Shown here piece by piece: positions 6,643 through 14,516 of a stretch of DNA of 23,277 nucleotides (position 1 is the stretch's first letter; each line of letters begins with the position of its first letter). Below the pieces are notes generated by a model. That model was not told the DNA's origin, did no database searches, and saw only the letters and a program-made list of their open reading frames with translations. The stretch comes from JAWVEV01 sp033856535 (GTDB taxonomy: Bacteria > Actinomycetota > Thermoleophilia > Miltoncostaeales > Miltoncostaeaceae): positions 1-23,277 of the forward strand of contig JAWVEV010000206.1 of the NCBI GenBank assembly GCA_033856535.1, in the 5' to 3' direction. A program made the position numbers and the translations under genes.

Positions 6643-9326
6643 GGCGCCTCCACATCCGCGTCGATCCCATAGTCGGCGATGGCCGCGGCGGCCGCCGCCG
6701 GCACCACCGCCCCCTCGGCCGCCAGCGCGGCGAGCGCCGCCGCGGCCACGTGCTGGCGGTCCACCTCGAAGAAGCGCCGCAGCGTGGCGCGCCTGTCGCT
6801 CCGCCCGAAGCCGTCGGTCCCCAGCACGTGGTAGCGCGCCGGCACGAAGCCGCGGATGCCGTCGGCGAACGCGCGCATGTAGTCCGAGGCGGCCACCACC
6901 GGGCCCTCGCCGCCGTCGAGCGAGCGCTCGACGAACGAGAGCCGGGGCTCCTCCTCGGGGTGGAGGCGGTTCCAGCGCTCCACCTCGAGGCCCTCCCGCC
7001 GCAACTCCGTGAAGCTCGTCACGCTCCAGACCTCCGCGGCCACGCCGTGGTCGTCGCGCAGCAGGTCCGCCGCCGCGACCACCTCGTTCAGGATCGCGCC
7101 GGACCCCATCAGGCGCACGCGCGGCCCGTCTCCGTCGGCGGCGCGCAGGCGGTACATGCCGGCGAGGATTCCCTCCTCGGCGCCCTCGGGCATCGCCGGG
7201 TGGCGGTAGTTCTCGTTCATGACGGTCACGTAGTAGAAGGCGTCCTCGCGCTCGACGAGCATCCGCCGCAGGCCGTTCTGGACGATCACCGCGACCTCGT
7301 AGGAGTAGGTCGGGTCGTAGGCGCGGCAGTTCGGGATCGTGGCCGCGATCAGGTGGCTGTGGCCGTCCTGGTGCTGCAGGCCCTCGCCGTTCAGCGTCGT
7401 GCGCCCCGAGGTGCCGCCGATCAGGAACCCGCGCGCCCGGCTGTCGCCGGCGGCCCAGGCCAGGTCGCCGACCCGCTGGAAGCCGAACATCGAGTAGAAG
7501 ATGAAGAAGGGGATCATCGGCACGCCGTTGTTGGCGTAGGAGGTCGCCGCGGCGATCCAGGACGAGATCGCGCCGGCCTCGGTGATGCCCTCCTCGAGGA
7601 TCTGGCCCTGCTTGTCCTCGCGGTACCACATGAGCTGCTCGGAGTCCTGGGGCCGGTAGAGCTGGCCCACCTGGGAGAAGATCCCGAGCCGGCGGAACAT
7701 GCCCTCCATGCCGAAGGTCCGCGACTCGTCGGGGACGATCGGGACGATGTGCTTCCCGATCACCTCGTCGCGCACCAGCGTCTGCAGCGCGCGGACGAAC
7801 GCCATCGTGGTCGAGAGGCTCCGCTCGCCGCTGTCCTCCAGCAGCGCGTCGAAGGTCGAGAGCGGCGGCACCTCCATCGCCGGCACGTCGGCCCGGCGCA
7901 CCGGGAGGCTGCCGCCCAGGCGCTCGCGCCGCTCGCGCAGATAGACCATCTCGGGGCTGTCCTCCGGCGGGCGGAAGAAGGACGCCTTGCGCGCCTCGGC
8001 GTCGCTCAGCGGCACGTTGAAGCGGTCGCGGAAGGCGAGGAGCGCCTCCTCCTTCATCTTCTTCGCCTGGTGTGCGACGTTCTGGCCCTCGCCCGAGGTG
8101 CCCATCCCGTAACCCTTGATGGTCTTGGCGAGTACCACGGTGGGCTGCCCGCGGTGGGTCACCGCGGCCTGGTAGGCGGCGTAGAGCTTGTTCGGGTCGT
8201 GGCCGCCCCGGTTGAGGGCCCAGACCTCCTCGTCGGTCATGTGCTCGACCATGGCCTTCAGCCGCGGGTCGGGGCCGAAGAAGTTCTCGCGCACGAAGGC
8301 GCCGTCGCGCGACTTGAAGGCCTGGTACTGGCCGTCGACGCACTCGTCCATGCGCCGGCGCAGCAGGCCCTCGTGGTCGGCGGCCAGGAGCGGGTCCCAG
8401 CGGCGGCCCCAGATCGCCTTGATCACGTTCCAGCCGGCGCCGCGGAAGTTGGTCTCGAGCTCCTGGATGATCTTGCCGTTGCCCCGGACGGGCCCGTCCA
8501 GACGCTGCAGGTTGCAGTTCACGACGAAGATCAGGTTGTCGAGGTGCTCGCGGCCGGCGAGCGAGATCGCGCCCATCGATTCGGGCTCGTCCATCTCGCC
8601 GTCGCCCATGAAGGCCCACACCTTGCGCTCGGCGGTGTCCTGGATCCCGCGGCCCGCGAGGTACTTCAGGAAGCGCGCCTGGTAGATGGCCATGATCGCG
8701 CCGAGGCCCATCGAGACCGTCGGGTACTGCCAGAAGTCCGGCATCAGCCAGGGGTGCGGGTAGCTCGAGAGGCCCTTGCCGCCGACCTCCTGGCGGAAGT
8801 TCCGCATCCGCTCCTCGTCGATGCGCCCCTCGAGGAACGCGCGCGCGTAGATGCCCGGCGACGAGTGGCCCTGGATGTAGATCAGGTCGCCGCCGTGCTC
8901 CTCGGTGGGCGCGTGCCAGAAGTGGTTGAAGCCGACCTCGTAGAGCGTGGCGGCCGATCCGAAGCTGGCGATGTGGCCGCCGAGCTCGGAGGACTCCTTG
9001 TTGGCCTGCAGCACCAGCGCGGCGGCGTTCCAGCGGATGAGCGAGCGCAGGCTGCGCTCGACCGCCGGATCGCCCCCGATCGGCGGCTCGTCCTCGGGGG
9101 GGATCGTGTTGACGTAGGGCGTGCTGAGGCTGAGCGGCGCCTGGGCGCCGGCGTGGATCGCGGCGTCGGCGAGGGCCTGCAGCAGCTCGGTCGCGCGCTC
9201 GGGCCCCGAGTGGTCGATGACGTCCCGGAGGGCGTCGAGCCACTCCTTGGTCTCGACGGGGTCGACGTCCTCGCCGCCGCCGCCGGGCGCACCGCCGTTG
9301 GCCCGGGACTCCGTGTCGACGCTCAC
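6630..9326 (-). CDS. aceE: Pyruvate dehydrogenase E1 component, homodimeric type
   Basis: An 898-residue thiamin-diphosphate enzyme that decarboxylates pyruvate and acetylates lipoyl-E2. It matches the AceE family throughout: the ThDP/Mg site GDGEMDEPESMGAI followed by NLIFVVNCNLQRLDGPV, an early segment SLIRWNAAALVLQANK, and later EDKQGQILEEGITEAGAISS. Length is typical for AceE (about 885-930). The start is the GTG at 9326, with an excellent GAGGAG six bases upstream; the ATG-like start at 9422 would add 32 residues without homology. It heads the operon with E2 and lpd. A stem-loop lies in the leader at 9344-9374. In some actinobacteria E1 and E2 genes are scattered, so this compact three-gene set supplies a whole PDH complex from one transcript. 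Confidence 0.96.
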   Translation of the reverse strand: MSVDTESRANGGAPGGGGEDVDPVETKEWLDALRDVIDHSGPERATELLQALADAAIHAGAQAPLSLSTPYVNTIPPEDEPPIGGDPAVERSLRSLIRWNAAALVLQANKESSELGGHIASFGSAATLYEVGFNHFWHAPTEEHGGDLIYIQGHSSPGIYARAFLEGRIDEERMRNFRQEVGGKGLSSYPHPWLMPDFWQYPTVSMGLGAIMAIYQARFLKYLAGRGIQDTAERKVWAFMGDGEMDEPESMGAISLAGREHLDNLIFVVNCNLQRLDGPVRGNGKIIQELETNFRGAGWNVIKAIWGRRWDPLLAADHEGLLRRRMDECVDGQYQAFKSRDGAFVRENFFGPDPRLKAMVEHMTDEEVWALNRGGHDPNKLYAAYQAAVTHRGQPTVVLAKTIKGYGMGTSGEGQNVAHQAKKMKEEALLAFRDRFNVPLSDAEARKASFFRPPEDSPEMVYLRERRERLGGSLPVRRADVPAMEVPPLSTFDALLEDSGERSLSTTMAFVRALQTLVRDEVIGKHIVPIVPDESRTFGMEGMFRRLGIFSQVGQLYRPQDSEQLMWYREDKQGQILEEGITEAGAISSWIAAATSYANNGVPMIPFFIFYSMFGFQRVGDLAWAAGDSRARGFLIGGTSGRTTLNGEGLQHQDGHSHLIAATIPNCRAYDPTYSYEVAVIVQNGLRRMLVEREDAFYYVTVMNENYRHPAMPEGAEEGILAGMYRLRAADGDGPRVRLMGSGAILNEVVAAADLLRDDHGVAAEVWSVTSFTELRREGLEVERWNRLHPEEEPRLSFVERSLDGGEGPVVAASDYMRAFADGIRGFVPARYHVLGTDGFGRSDRRATLRRFFEVDRQHVAAAALAALAAEGAVVPAAAAAAIADYGIDADVEAPWLR

Positions 9327-9343
9327 CGCGCTCTCCTCTTCTC

Positions 9344-9374
9344 GGCCTTCGAGGGCATCGTAGGCCCTCGGGCC
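9344..9374 (-). promoter_or_regulatory. Leader stem-loop upstream of aceE
   Basis: CGAGGGC at 9350-9356 and GCCCTCG at 9364-9370 pair perfectly around a seven-base loop, and flanking GGCC at 9344-9347 and 9371-9374 add four pairs past a two-base bulge. It ends about 18 bases before the aceE GTG, close to the ribosome site. It could be a leader structure affecting translation or an operator; function is inferred only. Confidence 0.4.
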
Positions 9375-9744
9375 GGCGGTGAGCGGCGCGAGGCCGCGGT
9401 CGGTCCGTGCCCCGTTTCTCAAGACCGTGGACCGGGGGACGATGCACTCCCTGAGGGAACGCGCACATCGGGGAGGGCGGGCACGGATGCCCGAGGATCC
9501 CCCTCCCCGGATCGCGCTTCCCCGGCAGGCCGCTCCGCACCCGCGTCGAGCCGCAGCCGGGAACGAGGATCGATCGGGGCGCCGCCGGGGTTCCGTCAGA
9601 ACATGGGCCGTGCTCGCCGGTCAAGCGTGGTCGAACGGATGACGAAGGACGGCCCGGACGCGATGGACCGCGCCGGGGAGCGGGGGGCAGGACGCCCGCG
9701 GAGCCCCTCTCCAGGAGTGTCGGACGGGCGCCCGGCCCAGGTAG
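9375..9744. other. Gene-free intergenic region upstream of aceE and the winged-helix gene
   Basis: About 370-500 bases with no credible coding frame on either strand: the open frames here lack family motifs and are artefacts of high GC. It must hold the divergent promoters for the PDH operon and the winged-helix gene, but no clear -35/-10 pair is visible. A short perfect palindrome (TCCCT-G-AGGGA, 9448-9458) is the only small symmetric element noticed. No tRNA or CRISPR structure is apparent. Confidence 0.6.
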
Positions 9745-9876
9745 GGTCGGGCGATCCCGCCCCGATCGCGGAAGTCCCCAGCGCCGGCGCCGCTCGGCGA
9801 CGACGAGGTCCGCCGGCTGCGCGCCCGCGCGCAGCGCCTGGGCGCGGACCCGCCGCGGGCGGACGTCGCCGGCGTC

Positions 9877-10890
9877 GTGGGCGCCGTCGTGGGCGTGCAG
9901 GCGCAGATCAGCTCGGCGGGGAACCTGTCGGTGCGGGCGCGCCAGGGCGGCCTGACCGCCGAGGGCGTGGAGCGGGCGCGGGTCCAGGAGCGCTCGATCA
10001 TCCGGGCGTGGGCGATGCGCGGGACGCTCCACGTCGTGGCGACGGAGGACTACGGCTGGCTGGTCGGCCTGCTCGGGCCGATCGCGGTGGCCGCGTCCGC
10101 GCGCCGGCGGGCGGAGCTCGGCCTGGACGAGGACGTCTACGCCCGGGCGCTGAAGGCATCGGTGGAGCTCATCGCCGCCGGCGGGCCGCTGACGCGGGGC
10201 GACCTCGCGGCCGGCCTGAAGGCGCGGGGGATCGACGTCTCGGGGCAGCGCGCGCCGCACCTGGTGGGGCGGGCCTCGCTCGAGGGCGTGCTGTGCCACG
10301 GGCCGGACGTGAAGGGCAAGCCGACGGTCGCGCTCCTGGCCGACTGGGCGCCAAATGTCGTCGTGGACGTCAAACGCGACGCGGCGCTCGCCGAGCTGGC
10401 GGTGCGCTACCTGCGCGCGTTCGGGCCGGCGGGGCCGCGCGACCTGGGGGCGTGGTCGGGTCTGCCGCAGAAAGATGCGCGGGCGGCCTTCGCGGCGATC
10501 GGGGACCCGCTGGAGGAGGTGGCGGTGGGCGGGGAGCCGGCGTGGCGGCTGGCCGGGACGCCACTTGACGCGGAGCCGGGGTCAGAGCCGGTCGTGCGGC
10601 TGCTGCCGCACTTCGACACCTACCTGTTGGGCTACGAGGGCCGCCACTTGGCCGTGGAGCGGCCATTTGGCAAACGAGTGCTGCCCGGGGGTGGCTGGCT
10701 GCACCCGACCGTGGCGGTCGACGGCCAGGTGGTCGCGGTGTGGAAGGCGGAGCGGGCGAAGGGGACGCTGGCGGTGACGGTGGAGCCGTTCGGCCGGCTG
10801 GGCCGGGATCTTCGAGCGGGCATCACGCAGGAGGCCTCCGACGTGGCCCGCTTCCTCGGCCTGGGAGGGTCGACGGTGGAGATCGCATGA
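9877..10890 (+). CDS. Winged-helix DNA-binding domain protein (HTH_42 / AlkZ-like), start uncertain
   Basis: At least 337 residues of the HTH_42 (formerly DUF1006) family, to which the AlkZ/YcaQ DNA glycosylases belong. Recognisable segments are VVGVQAQISSAGNLSVRAR near the start (the family's VGLQAQ block), RSIIRAWAMRGTLHVV (family signature R-x-W-x-MRGTLH), ELAVRYLRAFGPAGPRDLGA in the middle winged helix and LLPHFDTYLLGYEGR near the C-terminus. The GTG at 9877 is the first canonical start, but the same frame upstream (9781 on: LGDDEVRRLRARAQRL) resembles the family N-terminus and is open back to a TAG at 9742, with no ATG, GTG or TTG in it. The real start may therefore be non-canonical, or an indel may have broken the 5' end. 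A DNA-repair role is possible but not shown; many members are uncharacterised. Confidence 0.85.
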   Translation: MGAVVGVQAQISSAGNLSVRARQGGLTAEGVERARVQERSIIRAWAMRGTLHVVATEDYGWLVGLLGPIAVAASARRRAELGLDEDVYARALKASVELIAAGGPLTRGDLAAGLKARGIDVSGQRAPHLVGRASLEGVLCHGPDVKGKPTVALLADWAPNVVVDVKRDAALAELAVRYLRAFGPAGPRDLGAWSGLPQKDARAAFAAIGDPLEEVAVGGEPAWRLAGTPLDAEPGSEPVVRLLPHFDTYLLGYEGRHLAVERPFGKRVLPGGGWLHPTVAVDGQVVAVWKAERAKGTLAVTVEPFGRLGRDLRAGITQEASDVARFLGLGGSTVEIA

Positions 10891-11097
10891 GCCGGTGGTG
10901 GCGGTTCGCGGGATCACGACGACACCGCCGTAGTGGCGCGACGAATCGGGTTGGTCGGGGCGGATCGGCCTCGAGCCCCGAAGCTCGTCGCCGATTGGCA
11001 GAACCGAGGCTCTGGGCAACGATGCTCGGGAATTGCTCGCGATGCCGTCTCTTGTCTCGGGATTTGGGACATGCAGGCATCGCGAGCGCGCTCGCGC
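10891..11097. other. Non-coding gap with nested inverted repeats
   Basis: About 200 bases between the convergent winged-helix and membrane protein genes, with no supported coding frame. It contains a 12-bp inverted repeat (GCTCGCGATGCC at 11035-11046 with its complement at 11076-11087, 29-base loop) and a perfect 16-bp palindrome CGCGAGCGCGCTCGCG at 11081-11096, just after the membrane gene stop. These may act as a terminator for the minus-strand gene, although no U-tract follows. Confidence 0.5.
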
Positions 11098-11514
11098 TCA
11101 GGTTCCTTCGGGCGCCCTGCTCCAGACGACGGTCAGGAGAAGGCCGGCCCCGATCGCGGCAGCTGCGACGGCGAGGATCAGGGAAGCGCCGAAAACCAGG
11201 AAGAACAGGAGAAACAGCAGCGGAGCGATGAAGAGGCTGTCGAGGAGTCGGTGCCGTTGTGACCAAGCGGCCGCCTCGGCTTGCCAGAAGGCGAAGGCGA
11301 TGAGGACCAGACCGACTCCCACCGCGACGATGCCGGCCACGGCGCCGCGTTGCCTCCAGGCTCCGATCGTCAGGCCGACCGCCAACACAACCGTGAGGGC
11401 CTGGCGCAGCCGCGATGGCGGTGAGGTCGCGTTCTCCAGGAACCATTGAGGCGCGTTGCGCAGCGGGCCTCGCCGTGACGGAAGGGGCAGGTCAGCCCCC
11501 CGCCAGGTGAACAT
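11098..11514 (-). CDS. Small hypothetical membrane protein
   Basis: About 138 residues from the ATG at 11514. I do not recognise a family. The N-terminal ~35 residues are soluble; then come hydrophobic stretches ALTVVLAVGLTIGAW, GAVAGIVAVGVGLVLIAFAF, LLDSLFIAPLLFLLFFLVFG and SLILAVAAAAIGAGLLLTVV, giving four probable transmembrane helices, ending in WSRAPEGT. The frame could extend to 11580, but that tail is Arg/Pro/Thr-rich. A GC hairpin (11520-11533) covers the GGGG that would be the ribosome site. The region is slightly less GC-rich than its neighbours. No link to the adjacent genes is evident. The hydrophobic pattern makes it more credible than the opposing frame on the plus strand. Confidence 0.6.
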   Translation of the reverse strand: MFTWRGADLPLPSRRGPLRNAPQWFLENATSPPSRLRQALTVVLAVGLTIGAWRQRGAVAGIVAVGVGLVLIAFAFWQAEAAAWSQRHRLLDSLFIAPLLFLLFFLVFGASLILAVAAAAIGAGLLLTVVWSRAPEGT

Positions 11515-11622
11515 CGGGTGCCCCGCCGGGGGCGACGACCTCGTGGTGCGCGTCCGGTTCGGCGGAATCCATCGCCGCATCTCTGCCCGATGCGAGCCCG
11601 TTCGACGCCCTTCAGCGCGCCG

Positions 11623-12579
11623 TCAGGCGCCGGCCGGGGTCTCCGACTCGAAGGCCACCGGGACATGCGGCCGGCCGTCGGCGTCCGTGAGGTCCGCCCG
11701 GTCGTAGTGGCCCGCCGTGTCCAGCACCCGGCGCGCCGCCATGATCAGGTCCAGGTCGCAGTCGGCGTAGAGGATCTCCTCCTTGCCGAAGACCGGGCCG
11801 GCGATCAGGTTGCCCCAGGGGTCGCAGATCGTCGAGCCGCCGTTGTACTGGACCTCGGGGCAGCCGGCGAGCTGCTCCTTCATGGCGAAGTCGTCCGGGA
11901 AGTCGGACGTGAGCAGGTACTGCACCGGCGAGAGCAGGAACGCGCCGGCCTCGAAGGCGAAGGCGCGCATCGAGGCGATCCAGATGTCGCGGTCGTCGGC
12001 GGTGGGGGCGAGGTAGAAGTCCACGCCGTCCTTGTGCAGCCGCCGCCGGGCCGCCGGCATGTAGTTCTCCCAGCAGATCAGGCCGCCCAGGCGGCCGAAG
12101 TCGGCCTGGTGGGCGCCCAGGTCGTCACCGGCGCCCTGCCCCCAGAAGATCCGCTCGTGCATCGTCGGCATGAGCTTGCGGTGCTTGCCGGCCAACCGGC
12201 CGTCGGGGGAGAACCAGAGCAGCGTGTTCCAGAGCGTCCCGGGCCGGGCGGTCACGCGCTCGTTCACGCCGATCGCCACCCAGGCGCCGGCGCGGCGCGC
12301 CGCCTCGCCCAAGCGCGCGGCAAGCGGGCCCTCGGCGTCGACCGCGTTGTCCCAGAGCTGCCGGTGCAGCTCGACCGAGGCCGGGGACATGATCAGCCCG
12401 TAGTGGTGCCCCCAGCACGAGCGCGGCATCACGGGCACGAAGCCCTCGGGAAGGGAGATCAGCCGGGCCCCGTTGGCCCCGGCCTCGGCGATCAGGCCGC
12501 AGGCCTTGTCGACCGACGCCGGCCCGTCCATGACCACCGATCCCGCCTGCACCACCGCCACCCGAACGGTCTCGCCCAT
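11623..12579 (-). CDS. Nitrilase-family carbon-nitrogen hydrolase
   Basis: A 318-residue member of the nitrilase superfamily, near the nitrilase/cyanide hydratase branch. The catalytic Glu-Lys-Cys triad is visible: Glu in SLPEGFVPV, Lys in AGKHRKLMPT and Cys in GGLICWENYMP; the fourth conserved Glu lies between. ALPVG-like ends are absent and the C-terminus (VPVAFESETPAGA) is short. It should hydrolyse a nitrile to acid plus ammonia, or act on an amide; the substrate is not predictable. The ATG at 12579 has GAGGAGG six bases upstream; a longer frame to 12681 adds an Arg-rich tail without homology. It is divergent from the VOC gene, with an inverted repeat between them. It does not look linked to the Ebo operon, from which the VOC gene separates it. 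Confidence 0.93.
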   Translation of the reverse strand: MGETVRVAVVQAGSVVMDGPASVDKACGLIAEAGANGARLISLPEGFVPVMPRSCWGHHYGLIMSPASVELHRQLWDNAVDAEGPLAARLGEAARRAGAWVAIGVNERVTARPGTLWNTLLWFSPDGRLAGKHRKLMPTMHERIFWGQGAGDDLGAHQADFGRLGGLICWENYMPAARRRLHKDGVDFYLAPTADDRDIWIASMRAFAFEAGAFLLSPVQYLLTSDFPDDFAMKEQLAGCPEVQYNGGSTICDPWGNLIAGPVFGKEEILYADCDLDLIMAARRVLDTAGHYDRADLTDADGRPHVPVAFESETPAGA

Positions 12580-12636
12580 CGTCGTCCTCCTCGCCGGTCG
12601 CCCCCGCGCGAGCAGGTTTTCACATCGATCCGCCCG

Positions 12637-12655
12637 GGCGCGATGAGTTCGCGCC
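12637..12655. promoter_or_regulatory. Inverted repeat between divergent nitrilase and VOC genes
   Basis: GGCGCGA at 12637-12643 and TCGCGCC at 12649-12655 are perfect complements around TGAGT, in a 128-base divergent intergenic region. It could be an operator for either gene. No regulator gene is adjacent, and in GC-rich DNA such repeats can occur by chance. Confidence 0.35.
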
Positions 12656-12707
12656 GCCGTGCCGGTCGAGAGGACAGACACCGACCCGCGCTCCCCCGGA
12701 GGACACC

Positions 12708-13130
12708 ATGGCCACCGTCGCCACCACCCCCCGCAAGATGTTCCTCAACCTCCCCGTCGAGGACCTCGACCGCAGCGTCGCCTTCTTCACCGCGCTGGGC
12801 TTCGAGTTCAACCCGCAGTTCACCGACGAGACCGCGACCTGCATGCTGGTGGGCGAGGACGCCTACGTCATGCTGCTGACCCGGCCGAAGTTCGCCGACT
12901 TCACGGTCAAGCCGCTCGCCGACGCGACCGCCGCCACCGGCGCGATCGTCGCCCTCACCGCCGAGAGCCGCGAGGCGGCCGACGCCTTCGCCGACACCGC
13001 CCTCGCCAACGGCGGGACCCCCGCCAAGGAGCCCATGGACATGGGCTTCATGTACGGCCGCAGCTTCGCCGACCCCGACGGCCACCACTGGGAGATCTTC
13101 TGGATGGACCCCGCCGCCGTCGAGGGGTAG
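12708..13130 (+). CDS. VOC-superfamily (glyoxalase/bleomycin resistance-like) protein
   Basis: A 140-residue protein with two beta-alpha-beta-beta-beta modules of the vicinal oxygen chelate fold. The first begins KMFLNLPVEDLDRSVAFFTA with the usual LGFEFNPQF segment; the second ends FADPDGHHWEIFWMD, which carries the conserved DPDGHxWEI motif supplying the metal-binding Glu. It resembles the YaeR/lactoylglutathione-lyase-like group often annotated as extradiol dioxygenase. The ATG at 12708 follows CCGGAGGACACC, a good ribosome site. Function unknown; possible metal-dependent enzyme or antibiotic-binding protein. It converges on eboF with three bases between stops, which lie within a shared hairpin. 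Confidence 0.9.
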   Translation: MATVATTPRKMFLNLPVEDLDRSVAFFTALGFEFNPQFTDETATCMLVGEDAYVMLLTRPKFADFTVKPLADATAATGAIVALTAESREAADAFADTALANGGTPAKEPMDMGFMYGRSFADPDGHHWEIFWMDPAAVEG

Positions 13131-13140
13131 GCGCTACCCC
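13124..13140. terminator. Shared hairpin at convergent VOC / eboF gene ends
   Basis: GGGGTAG at 13124-13130, GCG, CTACCCC at 13134-13140: a perfect seven-pair stem with a three-base loop. The TAG stop codons of both convergent genes are part of the stem. It probably works as a bidirectional terminator or mRNA 3'-end stabiliser; no U-tract is present. Confidence 0.6.
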
Positions 13141-14516
13141 CGCGCCAGGTGGTCGAGCACGACGTCCCAGACCGCGGTCATGGGCGGGATCCCGTCCCCG
13201 CCCGGCCGCAGGTCGGGCGTCGAGCCGATGAGCACCGGCCCGTCGGCCGGGTCGTCCGGCAGCCGCCCGTGGGAGCCGCGCACCAGCGACGGCTCCAGCG
13301 GGATCACGTCCATCAGGTAGCGGAAGCCGAGCTTCTTCTTGGCCAGCCCCCTGACGGCCTTCAGCTTCGAGCCGGGGCCCGGGACCATGAACAGCTCCGC
13401 CGGGTCGTAGCCCGGCTTGCGGTGGATGTCGACGGTCGGAGCGAAGTCCGGCGCCTTGGCGTCGTTCAGCCAGTAGTAGTAGGTGAACCAGGCGTCCGGC
13501 TCGGCGACGGCCACCAGCTCGCCGGCGCGCGGGTGGTCCAGGCCCGCCTCGCGCTTCCCGGCCTCGTCGAGCACCGTCTCGACGCCCTCGAGGCTCCCGA
13601 CCAGCGTCCTCACCCGGTCCAGGTCGCCCTCGTCGCGCACGTACACGTGCGCCAGCTGGTGGTCGGCCACCGCGAACGCCCGCGAGGCGCCGGCGTCGAG
13701 CAGCTCCCAGCCCAGCGTCTCCTGCACCGCCAGCAGGTCCGCCCGCCGCAGCGCCCGGTTGATGTCGATGGCGCGGCTCACGGGCTTGATCCCGTACTCG
13801 GACACCACCAGCACCTCGGCGCCGAGCGCGTCCGCCGCGCCGACCAGCCCCTCCACCAGCCGGTCCACCTCGCGGAGCGCGGTCTTGGAGCGCCTGTCGT
13901 TGGGCCCGTGCCGCTGGTGGTCGTAGTCGAGGTGGGGGAGGTAGGCGAACGTGAGCGTCGGCCGCTTGCGCTCCATCACGAGCTTCGTGCAGTCGGCGAT
14001 CCACCTCGACGAGCGGATGTCCGCCGTCGGCCCCCAGAAGTTGAAGAGGGGGAAGTCCCCGAGCTCGCGCTCGAGCTCGCCGCGCAGCTCGGCCGGCTGG
14101 CAGTAGATGCCGGGCACCTTGCGCCCGTCGGCCGGGTACGACGGCCGCGGCGTCACGGTCCAGTCGGCGCTGGTGTACATGTTGAACCACCAGAACATCT
14201 GGGCGGTCGTGACCGCGTCGCCGTGCCGCCGGCGCGCCTCCTCCCACACCTGCGGGCGCTGCACCAGGTGGCGCGATTGCTTCCAGAGCGAGATCTCCGA
14301 GACCTCGCGGAAGTACCAGCCGTTGCCCACCACCCCGTGCTCCGACGGCATGGTCCCGGTGAGCATCGTGGCCTGCGCGCTGCAGGTCACCGCCGGCAGG
14401 ACGGCCCCCATGGGAGACATGAACCCCTTGCCGGCCAGCCCCGCCAGCGCCGGGGTGTCGGGGCCCACCTGACCCGGTGTCAGGCCCACGACGTCGATCA
14501 CCAAGAGAGGTTTCAT
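13134..14516 (-). CDS. eboF: EboF-like alkaline phosphatase superfamily protein
   Basis: A 460-residue member of the alkaline phosphatase/nucleotide pyrophosphatase superfamily. The N-terminus LLVIDVVGLTP carries Asp8 for metal binding, and PAVTCSAQATMLTG holds the probable Thr44 nucleophile, followed by PSEHGVVGNGW. Metal ligands are suggested in HLDYDHQRHG (195-204) and ADHQLAH (284-290). The usual SDHG motif is replaced by SEYG at 239-242, so the second metal site is atypical. It is the last gene of the operon; its ATG overlaps the eboE stop by four bases and has AAAGGAGG seven bases upstream. In ebo clusters EboF is a phosphatase-like component whose substrate is unknown. In this operon it could act on a phosphorylated cyclitol or prenylated intermediate (inference). 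Confidence 0.85.
   Translation of the reverse strand: MKPLLVIDVVGLTPGQVGPDTPALAGLAGKGFMSPMGAVLPAVTCSAQATMLTGTMPSEHGVVGNGWYFREVSEISLWKQSRHLVQRPQVWEEARRRHGDAVTTAQMFWWFNMYTSADWTVTPRPSYPADGRKVPGIYCQPAELRGELERELGDFPLFNFWGPTADIRSSRWIADCTKLVMERKRPTLTFAYLPHLDYDHQRHGPNDRRSKTALREVDRLVEGLVGAADALGAEVLVVSEYGIKPVSRAIDINRALRRADLLAVQETLGWELLDAGASRAFAVADHQLAHVYVRDEGDLDRVRTLVGSLEGVETVLDEAGKREAGLDHPRAGELVAVAEPDAWFTYYYWLNDAKAPDFAPTVDIHRKPGYDPAELFMVPGPGSKLKAVRGLAKKKLGFRYLMDVIPLEPSLVRGSHGRLPDDPADGPVLIGSTPDLRPGGDGIPPMTAVWDVVLDHLARG

Noticed and set aside
9314..9319. Second TGTCGA hexamer considered as another ECF42 promoter
   Set aside because: It lies inside the aceE coding region with no DGPF-type gene downstream and no convincing -10 element at the right spacing.
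6750..10568. A 1272-residue open frame on the plus strand
   Set aside because: It runs antisense to aceE and then out of frame with the winged-helix gene; composition is Arg/Val/His-rich without motifs. It is a high-GC shadow.
10891..11097. Possible tRNA or small RNA gene in the gap after the winged-helix gene
   Set aside because: A GGTTCG-like T-loop fragment is present but no acceptor stem or anticodon arm can be formed around it.
11033..11449. Plus-strand open frame opposite the small membrane protein
   Set aside because: It is basic and low in hydrophobic order (many Arg/Ala/Thr), whereas the opposite strand shows coherent transmembrane helices.
11617..11630. GCGCC-GTCA-GGCGC hairpin at the nitrilase stop codon
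   Set aside because: A five-pair stem is too short to be significant in DNA of this GC content.
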